Of a DNA stretch of 64,000 bases, positions 45,724 to 54,824 are shown one piece after another. The position numbers and the translations under genes are program-made. Positions within the stretch are counted from its first letter, which is position 1; each line of letters begins with the position of its first letter. The notes under the pieces are model-generated. The model searched no databases, was not told the origin of the DNA, and was given only the letters and a program-made list of their open reading frames with translations. The stretch is from Streptomyces sp. NBC_00442 (GTDB lineage Bacteria; Actinomycetota; Actinomycetes; Streptomycetales; Streptomycetaceae), in contig NZ_CP107918.1 in assembly GCF_036014195.1 (NCBI RefSeq), positions 3,472,001 through 3,536,000 of the forward strand. The letters are read 5' to 3'.

Positions 45724-45741
45724 CCATCCATCCCTGAACGA
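45724..45741 (-). repeat. 18-bp inverted repeat, copy 2
   Basis: Reverse complement of 44881-44898, here 57 bp upstream of the helicase gene. Confidence 0.6.
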
Positions 45742-45797
45742 TCGAAACCGGAGGCCGGGGTTGCCGCCCCGTAGTGGCCTGCCGGATGAGGAGCTCC

Positions 45798-47318
45798 ATG
45801 CCCCAGGGTACGACCCTGCCTTCCCAGACGCCATCTCGCCTCGACGCGGATCTCGCCCCGACGGAGCCTCCGCACAACGTGGACGCCGAGCGCGCGGTGC
45901 TCGGCGCCTGCATGCACAACGGCGCAATCATCGACGCAGTCCGCCCAGTCCTGGGCGACGACACGTTCTACCGGCCCGCGCACGAGACCATCTGGCGCGC
46001 GCTGCTCACCCAGCGCCGCGAGGACAAGCCGACCGACCCGATCGTCCTCACCGAGCTCCTTGAGGAGCAGGGCGATCTGCAGCGAGTCGGTGGGCGCTCC
46101 TACGTCTTCCAGGTCTCCGACGTGCTCTACGGCACCGGCAATGCCGCGTACCACGCGGAGATCGTCCGCAAGAAGGCCGACCTGCGCCGCCTGCGCGCCT
46201 CTGCCGTACGCACCCTCCAACGCGCGCAGGAACCGGGTGCCGATCCCGAGGCGATACGCAGCGAGGTCGAAACGGAAGTACGCACCGAACGAGAGCGCGC
46301 CCTCGCCTCGGGCCAGGGGCGCCTGAACCGCTTCGCCAAAGACGGGTGGTCCTTCGTCAAGGAGACCGGAGCGGATGCCGAACCGCTGTGGGGGACCCGC
46401 GAGAAGACGGTCTGGGCCTCCGGCGAGAGCCTGATGATCGTCGGCGCGCCCGGCGTCGGCAAGACCACCCTGGCCCACCAGGTGATCTTCGCCCGCCTCG
46501 GCCTCCAGGAGACCGTCCTGGAGATGCCTGTCGCGCCCGCCAGGCGGGTGCTCTACCTGGCCATGGACCGCCCCAAGCAAATCGCCAGGGCCATGGACCG
46601 CCGTGTCTTCCCCAGCGACGAGAAGATCCTGCGCGAGCAGCTCGTGGTCTGGGAGGGCCCGCTGCCCGCCACCCTCGACAAGGAGCCCGACCTCCTTGCC
46701 GACCTCGCCGCCGCGCACCAGGCCGACACCATTGTGATCGACAGCCTCAAGGACGCCGTCAGCACCATGGTCGACGACAGCCTCGCCGTCGCCTTCCACA
46801 ACGCCCGCATGCGCGCCCTGCGCAACGGCGTGGAGATCATGGAGCTGCACCACCAACGCAAGGCCACCGCCGACGCCCCGCGCGGCCAGCGTCCCGGCCT
46901 GGACCAGGTCTACGGCTCCACCTGGATCACCGCCGGCGCGGGCAGCGTCCTCTTCGTCACCGGGAAAGCCGGCGATCCCGCCGTCACCCTGCACCACCTC
47001 AAGACCCCCACCGGGGAGGTCGGCCCGTTGGACGTCACCCATGACCACAGGCGCGGCACCACCACCCTTGACCCGACGAAGGACCCCGCCGTCCTGCTGC
47101 GCAATGTCCCGAACGGGATGAGCGCCCGCGAGCTGGCGACTGTCCTGATCGGCGGGGGCGACCCCGAGCGTGCCGACCTGGAGAAGGCACGGCGCCGCCT
47201 GGAGAACCTCGTGGCCACCGGCCTGGCGACCAAGGTCGAGGGTGTCGCCGGGGGAGCCGGTGGCGGCCAGCAGACGCGTTATTACGCCTCAGCACGCCAC
47301 CTCACCGCCGTCGGCTGA
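45798..47318 (+). CDS. DnaB/RepA-like replicative helicase
   Basis: 506 residues from ATG 45798 (GAGGAG 4 bp upstream). Residues ~25-130 match the DnaB N-terminal domain (NVDAERAVLGACMHNGAIID...). A RecA-like AAA domain follows: Walker A VGAPGVGKTTLAHQ, Walker B TIVIDSLKDA, and ELHHQRK as a likely sensor. The C-terminal ~100 residues may be a winged helix (NGMSARELATVLIG). It probably drives replication of the excised element. Iteron-like repeats follow the gene at 47.35 kb. No primase or initiator partner was found. Confidence 0.88.
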   Translation: MPQGTTLPSQTPSRLDADLAPTEPPHNVDAERAVLGACMHNGAIIDAVRPVLGDDTFYRPAHETIWRALLTQRREDKPTDPIVLTELLEEQGDLQRVGGRSYVFQVSDVLYGTGNAAYHAEIVRKKADLRRLRASAVRTLQRAQEPGADPEAIRSEVETEVRTERERALASGQGRLNRFAKDGWSFVKETGADAEPLWGTREKTVWASGESLMIVGAPGVGKTTLAHQVIFARLGLQETVLEMPVAPARRVLYLAMDRPKQIARAMDRRVFPSDEKILREQLVVWEGPLPATLDKEPDLLADLAAAHQADTIVIDSLKDAVSTMVDDSLAVAFHNARMRALRNGVEIMELHHQRKATADAPRGQRPGLDQVYGSTWITAGAGSVLFVTGKAGDPAVTLHHLKTPTGEVGPLDVTHDHRRGTTTLDPTKDPAVLLRNVPNGMSARELATVLIGGGDPERADLEKARRRLENLVATGLATKVEGVAGGAGGGQQTRYYASARHLTAVG

Positions 47319-47353
47319 CCTCCCCGCCGGGCCGCACGAAGCGATCACGGAAC

Positions 47354-47528
47354 CGTACACGCGGCCCTCACGCCTGCACGTCGCCGCGGACCGCTCACAG
47401 CGTCCACGCTCACCGAGAAACCGCAGGTCAAGCGTTCACGCGAGCGTCCACGCCGTACACGCGACCAGGCGTACACGCGCGGGCCCCCCTTTAGAAGGGG
47501 GCCCGCGTGAACGCCCCCTCCGTGAACG
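47354..47528. repeat. CGTNCACGC iteron-like array with central hairpin
   Basis: Six direct copies of CGTNCACGC (47354, 47401, 47433, 47445, 47454, 47470) are followed by two inverted copies (47505, 47521). Between them, a strong stem CGCGGGCCCCC pairs with GGGGGCCCGCG around CTTTAGA-type loop sequence (47476-47509). It lies directly after the helicase gene and before the membrane protein gene. It fits an origin of replication, or the 5' part of a transfer origin. Confidence 0.6.
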
Positions 47529-47579
47529 CCCCTCGCTCCCACCTCGTAGGCCCCACTTTCGTGCCCTGGAGACCACCCC

Positions 47580-48947
47580 TTGCGCTCCCCCGCCCCCATA
47601 GCTCACACCGTCCAGAGCAGCGGCCCACTCCTGCCGGGCTGGGTCACCCCTTCCCCAATGACAGCGGTACTGGTCGTGCTGCTCGCCGTGTCCGCCGCAT
47701 GGCTGGTCTGGCGGCAGCGCCGGCAGCCGCCGGTCCGCAGCCGGTGGCGCTCGACCGTCGCCGTGCGGGTGGCTGCCGTGGCCGCGGTCGGCTGCACCGC
47801 CTACAGCGCGGACACCGGCTGGCGGTTCGCCGCCGACTACCTGAAGATGGCCAGCACCGTCGAGCGCGCCTTCATGTTCGCCATCGCTGAACTGGCCCTG
47901 TTCGCCACCGCGCTGATGGCACGCCAGAACCTGAACGGCCCCCGCCAGGCTCCCGGTCTGCCCGGCGTCCTGGTGTGGGTGGTCACCACAGGTCAGCTCA
48001 TCCCCGCCTACGCCGTGTTCGGGCCCGTCGGCGGCACCGTGCGGGCCCTGATCGGGCCCGTCATGGCGGCGATGCTGTGGCACCTGGCCATGGGCATCGA
48101 ACTGCGCCACCGCACCCCCGACGCCGCCTCGCGCAGCCTGGCAGCCGTCCTGCTTCGTCAGGCACGCGAACGCCTGCTGGCCCGCCTCGGCATCGCCGAC
48201 CAGGACGCCGATGCCGCCCGCCTCATCCGCGAGCGCGCACTGAGCGAGGCCGTCGCCCTGATCCTGCTCGCCGAGACGATGCCCGGAAAGAAGCGGGGCA
48301 AGCGGCGAGCACGGCGCCTGGCCGACCGCCTTCACCAGGCCCTGGAACGGGCCGACGTCGACGGCAACCCGCGCCAGGACGAGCTGCTGCTGCGCAAGCT
48401 CGCCACTCGCCAGCAGGCCCTCGGCCTCGCCTCCCTCACCCTGCCGCCGCGGTGGCACATCCCTGCCTCATCCACCCCCCGCAACGCAGAGCACAACCCC
48501 CGGGACGCCGACGCGCCCAGGCAGGGCAGGGGGACGGACCGCCCGAACCCGGGGGGTGCGGGTACCGAAGGCGCTGACCGGGCCGCCCACCCACAAGCAG
48601 CACCGCGCGACGAGGACCTTGCACGACCGCACCCGTCGGTACCGGACGCCGGCGCTACGCCCTCCGCCACGGCCGACTCCCCTGCGCCTGAGACGAAGGC
48701 CGCCTCCGTCGCAGCGCCACCGATCAAGGAGAAGCCCGAGAAGGGAGGGCGCAAGACCACCGTCCCCGATGCGGTGCTGTGGGCAACCGCCCGCGCAATC
48801 GGCGCTGAGCTCGGCACCGTCCCTCGCACCCAGCTGGAGGACGCGGTCAGGGCCAAGGAGTACACGATCCAAAAGGACCGCGCCAAAAAGGTCGCCGATG
48901 CCGTCATGGCGGAACTCGCCTCCGACAGCACCGCCACCGCCGCGTAA
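47580..48947 (+). CDS. DUF2637-like membrane protein
   Basis: 455 residues from TTG 47580 (GGAGA 7-8 bp upstream); ATG 47658 is an alternative. About four membrane helices lie in residues 28-175. A cytoplasmic helical region (LLRQARERLLARLGIADQDADAARLI), a Pro/Ala-rich linker, and a C-terminal helix-turn-helix-like domain (WATARAIGAELGTVPRTQLEDAVRAKEYTI) follow. The layout parallels SpdB-like proteins of AICEs and may help spread or mobilisation. Confidence 0.75.
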   Translation: MRSPAPIAHTVQSSGPLLPGWVTPSPMTAVLVVLLAVSAAWLVWRQRRQPPVRSRWRSTVAVRVAAVAAVGCTAYSADTGWRFAADYLKMASTVERAFMFAIAELALFATALMARQNLNGPRQAPGLPGVLVWVVTTGQLIPAYAVFGPVGGTVRALIGPVMAAMLWHLAMGIELRHRTPDAASRSLAAVLLRQARERLLARLGIADQDADAARLIRERALSEAVALILLAETMPGKKRGKRRARRLADRLHQALERADVDGNPRQDELLLRKLATRQQALGLASLTLPPRWHIPASSTPRNAEHNPRDADAPRQGRGTDRPNPGGAGTEGADRAAHPQAAPRDEDLARPHPSVPDAGATPSATADSPAPETKAASVAAPPIKEKPEKGGRKTTVPDAVLWATARAIGAELGTVPRTQLEDAVRAKEYTIQKDRAKKVADAVMAELASDSTATAA

Positions 48948-48954
48948 GCGCCAC

Positions 48955-49090
48955 GGCGGAACTCCCGGCGCTGGCGGCCATGGCGGAATACCCGGCCTTG
49001 GCGGAACTCCGCCCGCCGCCGGCCGCCGCCAACGGAACGTCGCCAGCGACCCCCTCGTAACGCCGAGGCCATTCAACTCGGTTCCGCCAA
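48955..49090. repeat. GGCGGAA repeats (candidate oriT)
   Basis: GGCGGAACTCCCGGC at 48955, GGCGGAATACCCGGC at 48982, GGCGGAACTCC at 49000, and the inverted GGTTCCGCCAA at 49080. They fill the 269-bp gap just before mobC and the relaxase, the normal place for oriT. No coding gene seen in this gap. Confidence 0.5.
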
Positions 49091-49216
49091 CCGCCAAGCC
49101 GACTACGCCGAGACGCTCATCCGCGACATCGCCCGCACGGTGAACAGCGCCTCCTTCGCCGGCAACCCCGCCGCACGTACGACCGCGCCACGCACAACCT
49201 CACGGAGACACATCCC

Positions 49217-49876
49217 ATGCACGACGAGCACCACGAACTCCCCAGCCCTCAGCAGCAGATGACCACCACTCCAGCCACCGCGTCAGCAAGGTATCCCGCT
49301 GGACCGTCCACAGGCCGGTCTTACGGGGAAGCCTCCGCCCCGGGGGTGGCGGAGGCAGGCGGGCACCAGGGGGTGCCCGAGGAGAACCAGCCCGCCGACG
49401 CCGATCCCGCCGCTGCTGTCGCGCTGCCGCGTGCCGCCGACCAAGCCGCCCTGCACCGCGTCGCCCAGCGCCGCAAGCCCGACCAGAACGGCCGACGCAA
49501 GGAGCGCGTCGACGCCCGTTACAGCGTCGAGGAGAAGGCCGCCATCCTCACCAAAGCCAGGTCGCTGAACGTCAGTGGCGCCTACTACGTCGCCGCCCTC
49601 GCCTTGGGCCACGTCCAAGGCGACTTCACCCTGTCCGGTCAGCGCACCGCGCTCGACGACTACATCGACGAGCTCAACGCCCTGCGCCATCAGGTCGCGG
49701 CGATCGGGCACAACGTCAACCAGATCGCCAAGAAACTCAACTCCGGCGGCCATCCACACTCTGGGGACGGCGGCCTGCTGGCCCAGACCGACCGCACCCT
49801 GGACGCCGTCGGCACCGCCGTCAGGCAGATCGCGGCAGCCGCGAACCAGGCCGTCAGCCACAAGGCGCCCAGGTGA
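49217..49876 (+). CDS. mobC: MobC-like relaxosome accessory protein
   Basis: 219 residues. The N-terminal ~95 are low-complexity. The C-terminus holds the MobC pattern: RKERVDARYSVEEKAAILTKARSLNVSGAYYVAALALG, then LDDYIDELNALRHQVAAIGHNVNQIAKKLNSGG. It binds oriT and helps the relaxase. Its stop overlaps the relaxase GTG by 4 bp. Confidence 0.88.
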   Translation: MHDEHHELPSPQQQMTTTPATASARYPAGPSTGRSYGEASAPGVAEAGGHQGVPEENQPADADPAAAVALPRAADQAALHRVAQRRKPDQNGRRKERVDARYSVEEKAAILTKARSLNVSGAYYVAALALGHVQGDFTLSGQRTALDDYIDELNALRHQVAAIGHNVNQIAKKLNSGGHPHSGDGGLLAQTDRTLDAVGTAVRQIAAAANQAVSHKAPR

Positions 49877-51585
49877 TCGCGAAGATCAGCAGCGGCAAGA
49901 GCACCGCCGGCCTCATCCGCTACCTGTACGACACGAAGAAGGCCAAGGACCACACCGACCCCCACCTCGTCGCATCCTTCGACGGATTCGCCCCCGACCC
50001 CGGCCGCTCAGGCGACGACTTCGACGCCGTCAAGAAGCTCCTCGTGGCCGACCTCGACCTGCACGTCAAGCAGGCCCAGCGCCTCGGCCGAGCCTCCGAA
50101 CGCCACGTGTGGCACTGCTCGATCCGCGCCGCCAAAACCGACCGCCATCTCAGCGACGAGGAGTGGGGCGCCATAGCGCGCCGCGTCGTCGCTGCCACCG
50201 GCATTGCCCCTGACGGCGATCCGGACGGCTGCCGCTGGGTCGCCGTCCGCCACGCCCCGGACCACATCCACATCGCCGCCACCAAGGTCCGCGCCGACCT
50301 GCGCACCGCCCGCCACTGGAACGACTACCTCACCGCCGACCGCGAACTCGCCGCCATCGAGAAGGAATACGGACTCCACCAAGTCGTACGCGGCGACCGC
50401 ACCGCCGCCAAACGCCCCACCCGCGCCGAACAGGAGAAAGCGAACCGCGCCGGCCACGACCGGAGTGCCCGTGAACGTCTGCGCACGACGGTGCGCACCG
50501 TCGTGGCTGTCGCCACCAGCACCGAGGAGTTCATCCGCCTGCTGGAGCACACCGACGGCGTCCTCGTTGACGTCAAGCACTTCCCCTCCGGCGACGTGCG
50601 CGGTTACACCGTCGCCCTCGCCGGCGACACCAACGGCAAGCAGGAGCCCATCTGGTTCTCCGGATCCGAACTCTCCCCCGACCTGTCCCTCCCCAAGATC
50701 CGAAAGCGCCTCGACGCCACCGACCAGCCGCAGGGCGGCCCGCGCCGGGCGAACCCGTGGCATCAGGCCACCGCAGCGGCGGAACGCATCCCCCACCACC
50801 TCGATCAGGCATACGACGGGGCTGCCCAGGCCCACCTGGCCGCCTTCGGTGAAGCCCTCGACGTTCTCCCCCTCCTCGCACCCCAGGATGTTCGTCCCCA
50901 ACTCTGTGAGGCAGCCGAGGCGTTCGAGCGAGCCACCCGCTCCCGCACCCAGGCCGAGCACCAGCATGCCCGCGCGCTGCGCGGCGCCGTGCGGGCCATG
51001 GTCCGCGAGAGCGCCCCCAGGGACGGTGCCCTGCTGGCGATGTTCCTCGACGCCGCGATCCTCGTCGTCATCGCCGCCGCCCACTGGCACCAGCTCCACC
51101 ACCACGACCAACAGGTCGCCGCGGCCCGCCAGAGCCTGCTCCACCTCCAAGCCGCCTACGAGCAGACGGCTACCGCGCCGCTGATCGTTCTCGCCCAGCG
51201 CCGGCCTCCCCAACCGGTAGTGGAGCGGCACATCCTCCTCATCCGGCAGACCGTGCGCGACTACGCGGAACAGGTCCTTGAGGACCCTGCCGTCGACGCA
51301 CTCACCGCCGTACTCGCCGACGCCGAGAAGGCAGGCCATAACCCGGAGCAGCTTCTTCGGCAGGCTGCGGATCAGCGTGCCCTGGCCGATGCCCGCCAGC
51401 CCGCGCGGGTCCTGACCTGGCGCATCGAACGCCTCGCTGCACGGCCGGCACCCAGCGCCCGCGCACGTGCAGCACAGGCCCGGAGCACGGCTCAGCGCCC
51501 AAGTGCACCGGGGCGGACGTCGCCCGTCTCCTCACCCCTGGCTCCCACCGCGCAGCCCGAGAAGGGCTCCGCCCGCCGGCGCTGA
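49873..51585 (+). CDS. mobA: MobA/VirD2-like relaxase
   Basis: 570 residues. The N-terminal relaxase domain has IAKISSGKSTAGLIRYLYDTKKAK (Tyr candidates at ~17 and 19), HVWHCSIRA, and the metal-binding triad in RHAPDHIHIAATKVR. A C-terminal helical region includes one hydrophobic helix (LDAAILVVIAAAHWHQ) and a basic Ser/Pro-rich tail. It should nick oriT and lead the strand for transfer through another element's machinery. Relaxase-based transfer differs from the TraB-only mode of the neighbouring AICE. Confidence 0.92.
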   Translation: MIAKISSGKSTAGLIRYLYDTKKAKDHTDPHLVASFDGFAPDPGRSGDDFDAVKKLLVADLDLHVKQAQRLGRASERHVWHCSIRAAKTDRHLSDEEWGAIARRVVAATGIAPDGDPDGCRWVAVRHAPDHIHIAATKVRADLRTARHWNDYLTADRELAAIEKEYGLHQVVRGDRTAAKRPTRAEQEKANRAGHDRSARERLRTTVRTVVAVATSTEEFIRLLEHTDGVLVDVKHFPSGDVRGYTVALAGDTNGKQEPIWFSGSELSPDLSLPKIRKRLDATDQPQGGPRRANPWHQATAAAERIPHHLDQAYDGAAQAHLAAFGEALDVLPLLAPQDVRPQLCEAAEAFERATRSRTQAEHQHARALRGAVRAMVRESAPRDGALLAMFLDAAILVVIAAAHWHQLHHHDQQVAAARQSLLHLQAAYEQTATAPLIVLAQRRPPQPVVERHILLIRQTVRDYAEQVLEDPAVDALTAVLADAEKAGHNPEQLLRQAADQRALADARQPARVLTWRIERLAARPAPSARARAAQARSTAQRPSAPGRTSPVSSPLAPTAQPEKGSARRR

Positions 51586-51693
51586 CCAGGCATGCGCCGG
51601 CGAAAGGTAGCCGACGATCCCCGGTTACCGAAACCGGGAATCCTCCGGACCCTTGACGCATCAACCCCGCCCGCCCCTCGAAAGGAACCCCGT

Positions 51694-52077
51694 ATGCCCC
51701 GCAACACCGAAATCCGACCCCACGTCGTCACCCTGCTCTGCGACACGGACTTCAAGGACAGGCCCGACACCAACACCTGGACCCACCGCGACGGACAGCC
51801 CTTCACCAAGGAGGAACAGGAAACCGCCCTCTCGGCCACCCGAGCCGAATTCGAAGAGTTCCACGCACAGCACAAGCGCTACATGGAGTACCTGCACGAT
51901 AAGGACGCAGCCCCCGACGCCCTGCACCTCTTCCTCGCCCCCTTCATGGAACAGCTCACCACGAAGACCCTCGGCAACGCAGTCGAGCTCATGACCAAGG
52001 ACGACCGGACCGAACTCGACCGTCTCCTCACGTCCATAGACGAGCCCGGTCGCCCCTTCACCCCGTACGCCCTCTGA
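51694..52077 (+). CDS. Hypothetical protein after the relaxase
   Basis: 127 residues from ATG 51694 (AAAGGAA 6 bp upstream). Acidic and helical (TKEEQETALSATRAEFEEFHAQH), no recognised domain. Last gene of the mobilization cluster, followed by a strong hairpin. Confidence 0.65.
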   Translation: MPRNTEIRPHVVTLLCDTDFKDRPDTNTWTHRDGQPFTKEEQETALSATRAEFEEFHAQHKRYMEYLHDKDAAPDALHLFLAPFMEQLTTKTLGNAVELMTKDDRTELDRLLTSIDEPGRPFTPYAL

Positions 52078-52223
52078 CAAACGCCACTGCACCGCACTTC
52101 ACGCCGCTGATCGCTCGACCCGACAGCGGGCGCTGCCCGGCAGAGCACCCCGACACCACGGCCACCGCACAAGGCACCCTCGAATTCGGCGCCATGTACG
52201 GCGAGAGCTGACGATCAATGGCT

Positions 52224-52252
52224 GACGGCGGCCCGCACTGCGGGCCGCCGTC
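52224..52252. terminator. Terminator between second element and permease gene
   Basis: 13-bp perfect stem GACGGCGGCCCGC/GCGGGCCGCCGTC, 3-nt loop. A second hairpin CAGGCCC...GGGCCTG at 52277-52297 lies just before the permease stop. Together they separate convergent genes. Confidence 0.75.
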
Positions 52253-52308
52253 GCACTCGCACTACCGGCAGAGAAACAGGCCCTTGCCGGGGGCCTGCCG
52301 ACGGCGAG

Positions 52309-53826
52309 CTACGAGCGGGCCGCTTCTCGCACTCCTTCATGGCTGGTGGCGCGGGGGTGGGTGGGGTTGAGGAACCACTTGCGGGCCGAGGCGAGCCACC
52401 AGGTGCCGCAGAAGGCGATGACGACACCTACCGCAACAGGCGCGTAGTTGAACGTCTTCACTGTGATGGGCGTGGTCTGCGGCAGCATGAACAGCACCGT
52501 GATCACCAGGACCCAGGCGACGGCGATCGTTCCGACGAGAGTGGACCAGGAGCCGAGGTGCCAAGGGCCGCGCTCGAACCGGCCCCCCAGGCGAAGCCGC
52601 AGGAAGGTCGGGATCACGTAGGCGATGTACAGGCCGATGGTCGCAATCGACGTGACAGCCGCGTATGCGGTGCTGTTCCACAGGTAGGGCAGCCCAAGGA
52701 CGAAGGCACCGCCGGTGGCCAGCCAGACGGCGTTGGCGGGGGTGCGGGTCGCGGGGCTGAGCTTGTGCCACGTCCGGGAGAACGGCAGGGCGCCGTCACG
52801 CGAGAAGGCGTAGATCATGCGGGAGTTGGCCGTCACGGAGGCCATGCCGCAGAAGAGCTGGGCGACGATGACGACGACCAACAACCACTTGCCGGCCGCC
52901 GCACCGAGTGCGTCCATAAGGACCTGCGCCGGGGGTACCCCAGTCGCAGAGTCGAGGGCGCCGTCGTAGGACTGGACGGCGTACGTGAAGCCGAAGAGAA
53001 GGATGAACCCGGCCGCCAGCGATACGAGGATCGAGCGGACGATGCCCCTGGGGCCGGCGGTGGAGGCATCGATGGTCTCCTCCGTCATGTGGGCAGAGGC
53101 GTCGTAGCCGGTGAAGGTGTACTGCGCCATCAGCAGCCCGATCAGCACCACGTAGACACTGGAGGAGAAGCCGGTGTTGTTGACGAACTCGCCGAACACG
53201 AAGTGGATCGACTGATGGTGTTCGGGGACGAGCACCAGGGCGCCGCAGATGACCACCACACCGAGGATGTGCCACCAGATGGAGACCTCGTTGAGGAAGG
53301 CGACGATCCGTACGCCGAAGGTGTTCAGCACGCCGTGCAGGGCAAGGATGCCCCCGAACAGGATGATGGTGTGACCCGGTGTGGCCGGAAAGCCGAACTG
53401 GAGATCCAGTAAGGCGTTGAGGAAGGTGGCCGCGCCGAAGTCGATCCCGGCGGTCACGGCTATCTGCCCCAGAGTGTTCAACCAGCCGGTGAACCACGCC
53501 CACGCCGCCGCCGACCGCTGGGGAGCCATGCGATGGGCCCAGAAATACAGGCCCGCGCTGGTCGGGTACGCAGAGCAGACCTCGGCCATGGACAGTCCGA
53601 CGAAGAGTGTCATGAGGCCGACGAACAGCCAGCCCCACATGATCACCGCTGGGCCGCCGGTGTTCATGCCGTAGCCGTACATCGTCATGCATCCGGACAG
53701 GATGGAGATGATCGTGAAGCTGACGCCGAAGTTCGCGCGGCCGGACATCGAGCGCGAGAGGGTCTGCTGATAGCCGAGTTGCTTCAGCCGATCCTCGTCA
53801 GAGACGCGGGAGACATCGAGAGGCAC
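52309..53826 (-). CDS. APC-superfamily amino acid permease
   Basis: 505 residues with about 12 membrane helices. The N-terminal soluble stretch DEDRLKQLGYQQTLSRSMSGRANFGVSFTIISIL and the motif FTGYDASAHMTEETIDAS (helix 6 region) are typical of the bacterial GABA/amino-acid permeases. It should import an amino acid or a related amine with protons. It lies 50 bp downstream of the helical-repeat gene on the same strand and may be the last gene of that operon. A link to the neighbouring AspRS cluster is only positional. Confidence 0.9.
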   Translation of the reverse strand: MPLDVSRVSDEDRLKQLGYQQTLSRSMSGRANFGVSFTIISILSGCMTMYGYGMNTGGPAVIMWGWLFVGLMTLFVGLSMAEVCSAYPTSAGLYFWAHRMAPQRSAAAWAWFTGWLNTLGQIAVTAGIDFGAATFLNALLDLQFGFPATPGHTIILFGGILALHGVLNTFGVRIVAFLNEVSIWWHILGVVVICGALVLVPEHHQSIHFVFGEFVNNTGFSSSVYVVLIGLLMAQYTFTGYDASAHMTEETIDASTAGPRGIVRSILVSLAAGFILLFGFTYAVQSYDGALDSATGVPPAQVLMDALGAAAGKWLLVVVIVAQLFCGMASVTANSRMIYAFSRDGALPFSRTWHKLSPATRTPANAVWLATGGAFVLGLPYLWNSTAYAAVTSIATIGLYIAYVIPTFLRLRLGGRFERGPWHLGSWSTLVGTIAVAWVLVITVLFMLPQTTPITVKTFNYAPVAVGVVIAFCGTWWLASARKWFLNPTHPRATSHEGVREAARS

Positions 53827-53876
53827 AGGTTCCGTCCTTCGTATGAGAGATGCGGGAGAGGGATGGGGCTGAGGGC

Positions 53877-54824
53877 TCAGTAGCGCCGACGCCGCGGAGG
53901 GCTGTAGGCCCAGGCACGGTGGCGCAGGAACAGGTCACGGGCCTGACCGCAGTACGCCCAGGGGAGCTGGGTGGCGTACGGTCCGAGCGCTTCGAAGACC
54001 TCCAGGGCCTCGCTGTGGCGGTTCGCGAACGACAGGGCGTGGGCTAGGTAGTTGGCGTCGTCGGCGAAACAGGCGTGCGGGTGCGGAGCGCGGTAGCGCC
54101 ACCACCGCTCCAGCACGGGGTCGATCTGCGGGCACTCGACCCAGGGATGGATCGTCAGCCCGTAGGTGCGCTGGTTCAGCTCCTGACGCGAACGGTGCGC
54201 CTCTGCCAGAACGACCAGCGGAAGGACGGCGATGGGCAGCCCTTGGGGAGCGGTGGATGCCTGCTCGTCAGCCCACCACGCCGCCTCTCCTGGCCGGCCG
54301 TGGTGGCGAGCGAAGAGATAGGTGACGACCTCGTGGTGTGCTTCGCGGTTCCACGGGTCGCGCTGCTTGATCTCCTGCCACACCCGGCCGAGCGTGTCCC
54401 GGTTGGGGGCGTGGGTACGCAGCAGCGCGAGCATGACGACCAGCGGCGCCACGTCCTGGGGCCATGCGTCCAGCGTGGCGTGGCATGTGGACCAGGCTTC
54501 CTCCATCATCGGTCGTCCGGCCTTACGGCCAGCGATCATGGCGCGTAGGGCCTGCACGTTCGCGAGGAGAGCGAGAGCGTGCGGAGAGCGGGGCTCGGCC
54601 TTGGCCCAGGTGTCGGCGAACCTGAGCCGCGCCCCCGCTTCGGCGAGGATCTGTAGGCGGAAGATCCTCCGGTCCCAGTCCGGTCCAGTCGCCGCGAGCA
54701 GATCCCGGGCGCTCTCCCAGCGGCCCATCGCGGCGTCCTCCACCACTGGCCGTAGCGCCGCGTCATCGCGAGTCGGATGCTGGTCGAGCGGGGGACTGAG
54801 GTCGTGGCCGCTTCGCGCTCTCAA
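53877..54824 (-). CDS. Helical repeat-like hypothetical protein
   Basis: 315 residues if the TTG at 54824, which overlaps the GNAT stop, is the start; ATG 54728 is the first ATG. It is helical throughout, with pairs of amphipathic helices such as GRWESARDLLAATGPDWDRR and HSEALEVFEALGPYATQLPWAY, consistent with a TPR-like fold. No catalytic motif. Coupled to the GNAT gene. Homologues of this kind often accompany specialised-metabolite clusters, but I cannot assign a role. Confidence 0.65.
   Translation of the reverse strand: MRARSGHDLSPPLDQHPTRDDAALRPVVEDAAMGRWESARDLLAATGPDWDRRIFRLQILAEAGARLRFADTWAKAEPRSPHALALLANVQALRAMIAGRKAGRPMMEEAWSTCHATLDAWPQDVAPLVVMLALLRTHAPNRDTLGRVWQEIKQRDPWNREAHHEVVTYLFARHHGRPGEAAWWADEQASTAPQGLPIAVLPLVVLAEAHRSRQELNQRTYGLTIHPWVECPQIDPVLERWWRYRAPHPHACFADDANYLAHALSFANRHSEALEVFEALGPYATQLPWAYCGQARDLFLRHRAWAYSPPRRRRY

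Larger units (their letters stand above)
42485..52252. mobile_element. Second integrative mobilizable element (ends undefined)
   Basis: Integrase, Xis, XRE repressor, DnaB/RepA-like helicase, DUF2637-like membrane protein, MobC and relaxase lie in sequence, with iteron-like and oriT-like repeats. It has no TraB or type IV system, so it is mobilizable, not self-conjugative. Its integrase is closely related to that of the AICE. No terminal direct repeat was found, so limits are approximate; the Type ISP gene may belong to it and use the 36.9-kb tRNA-Ser core. Confidence 0.6.

Noticed and set aside
47354..47528. CRISPR-like array
   Set aside because: Repeats are 9 bp with irregular 1-40-bp spacing and both orientations; no spacers of constant length and no cas genes.
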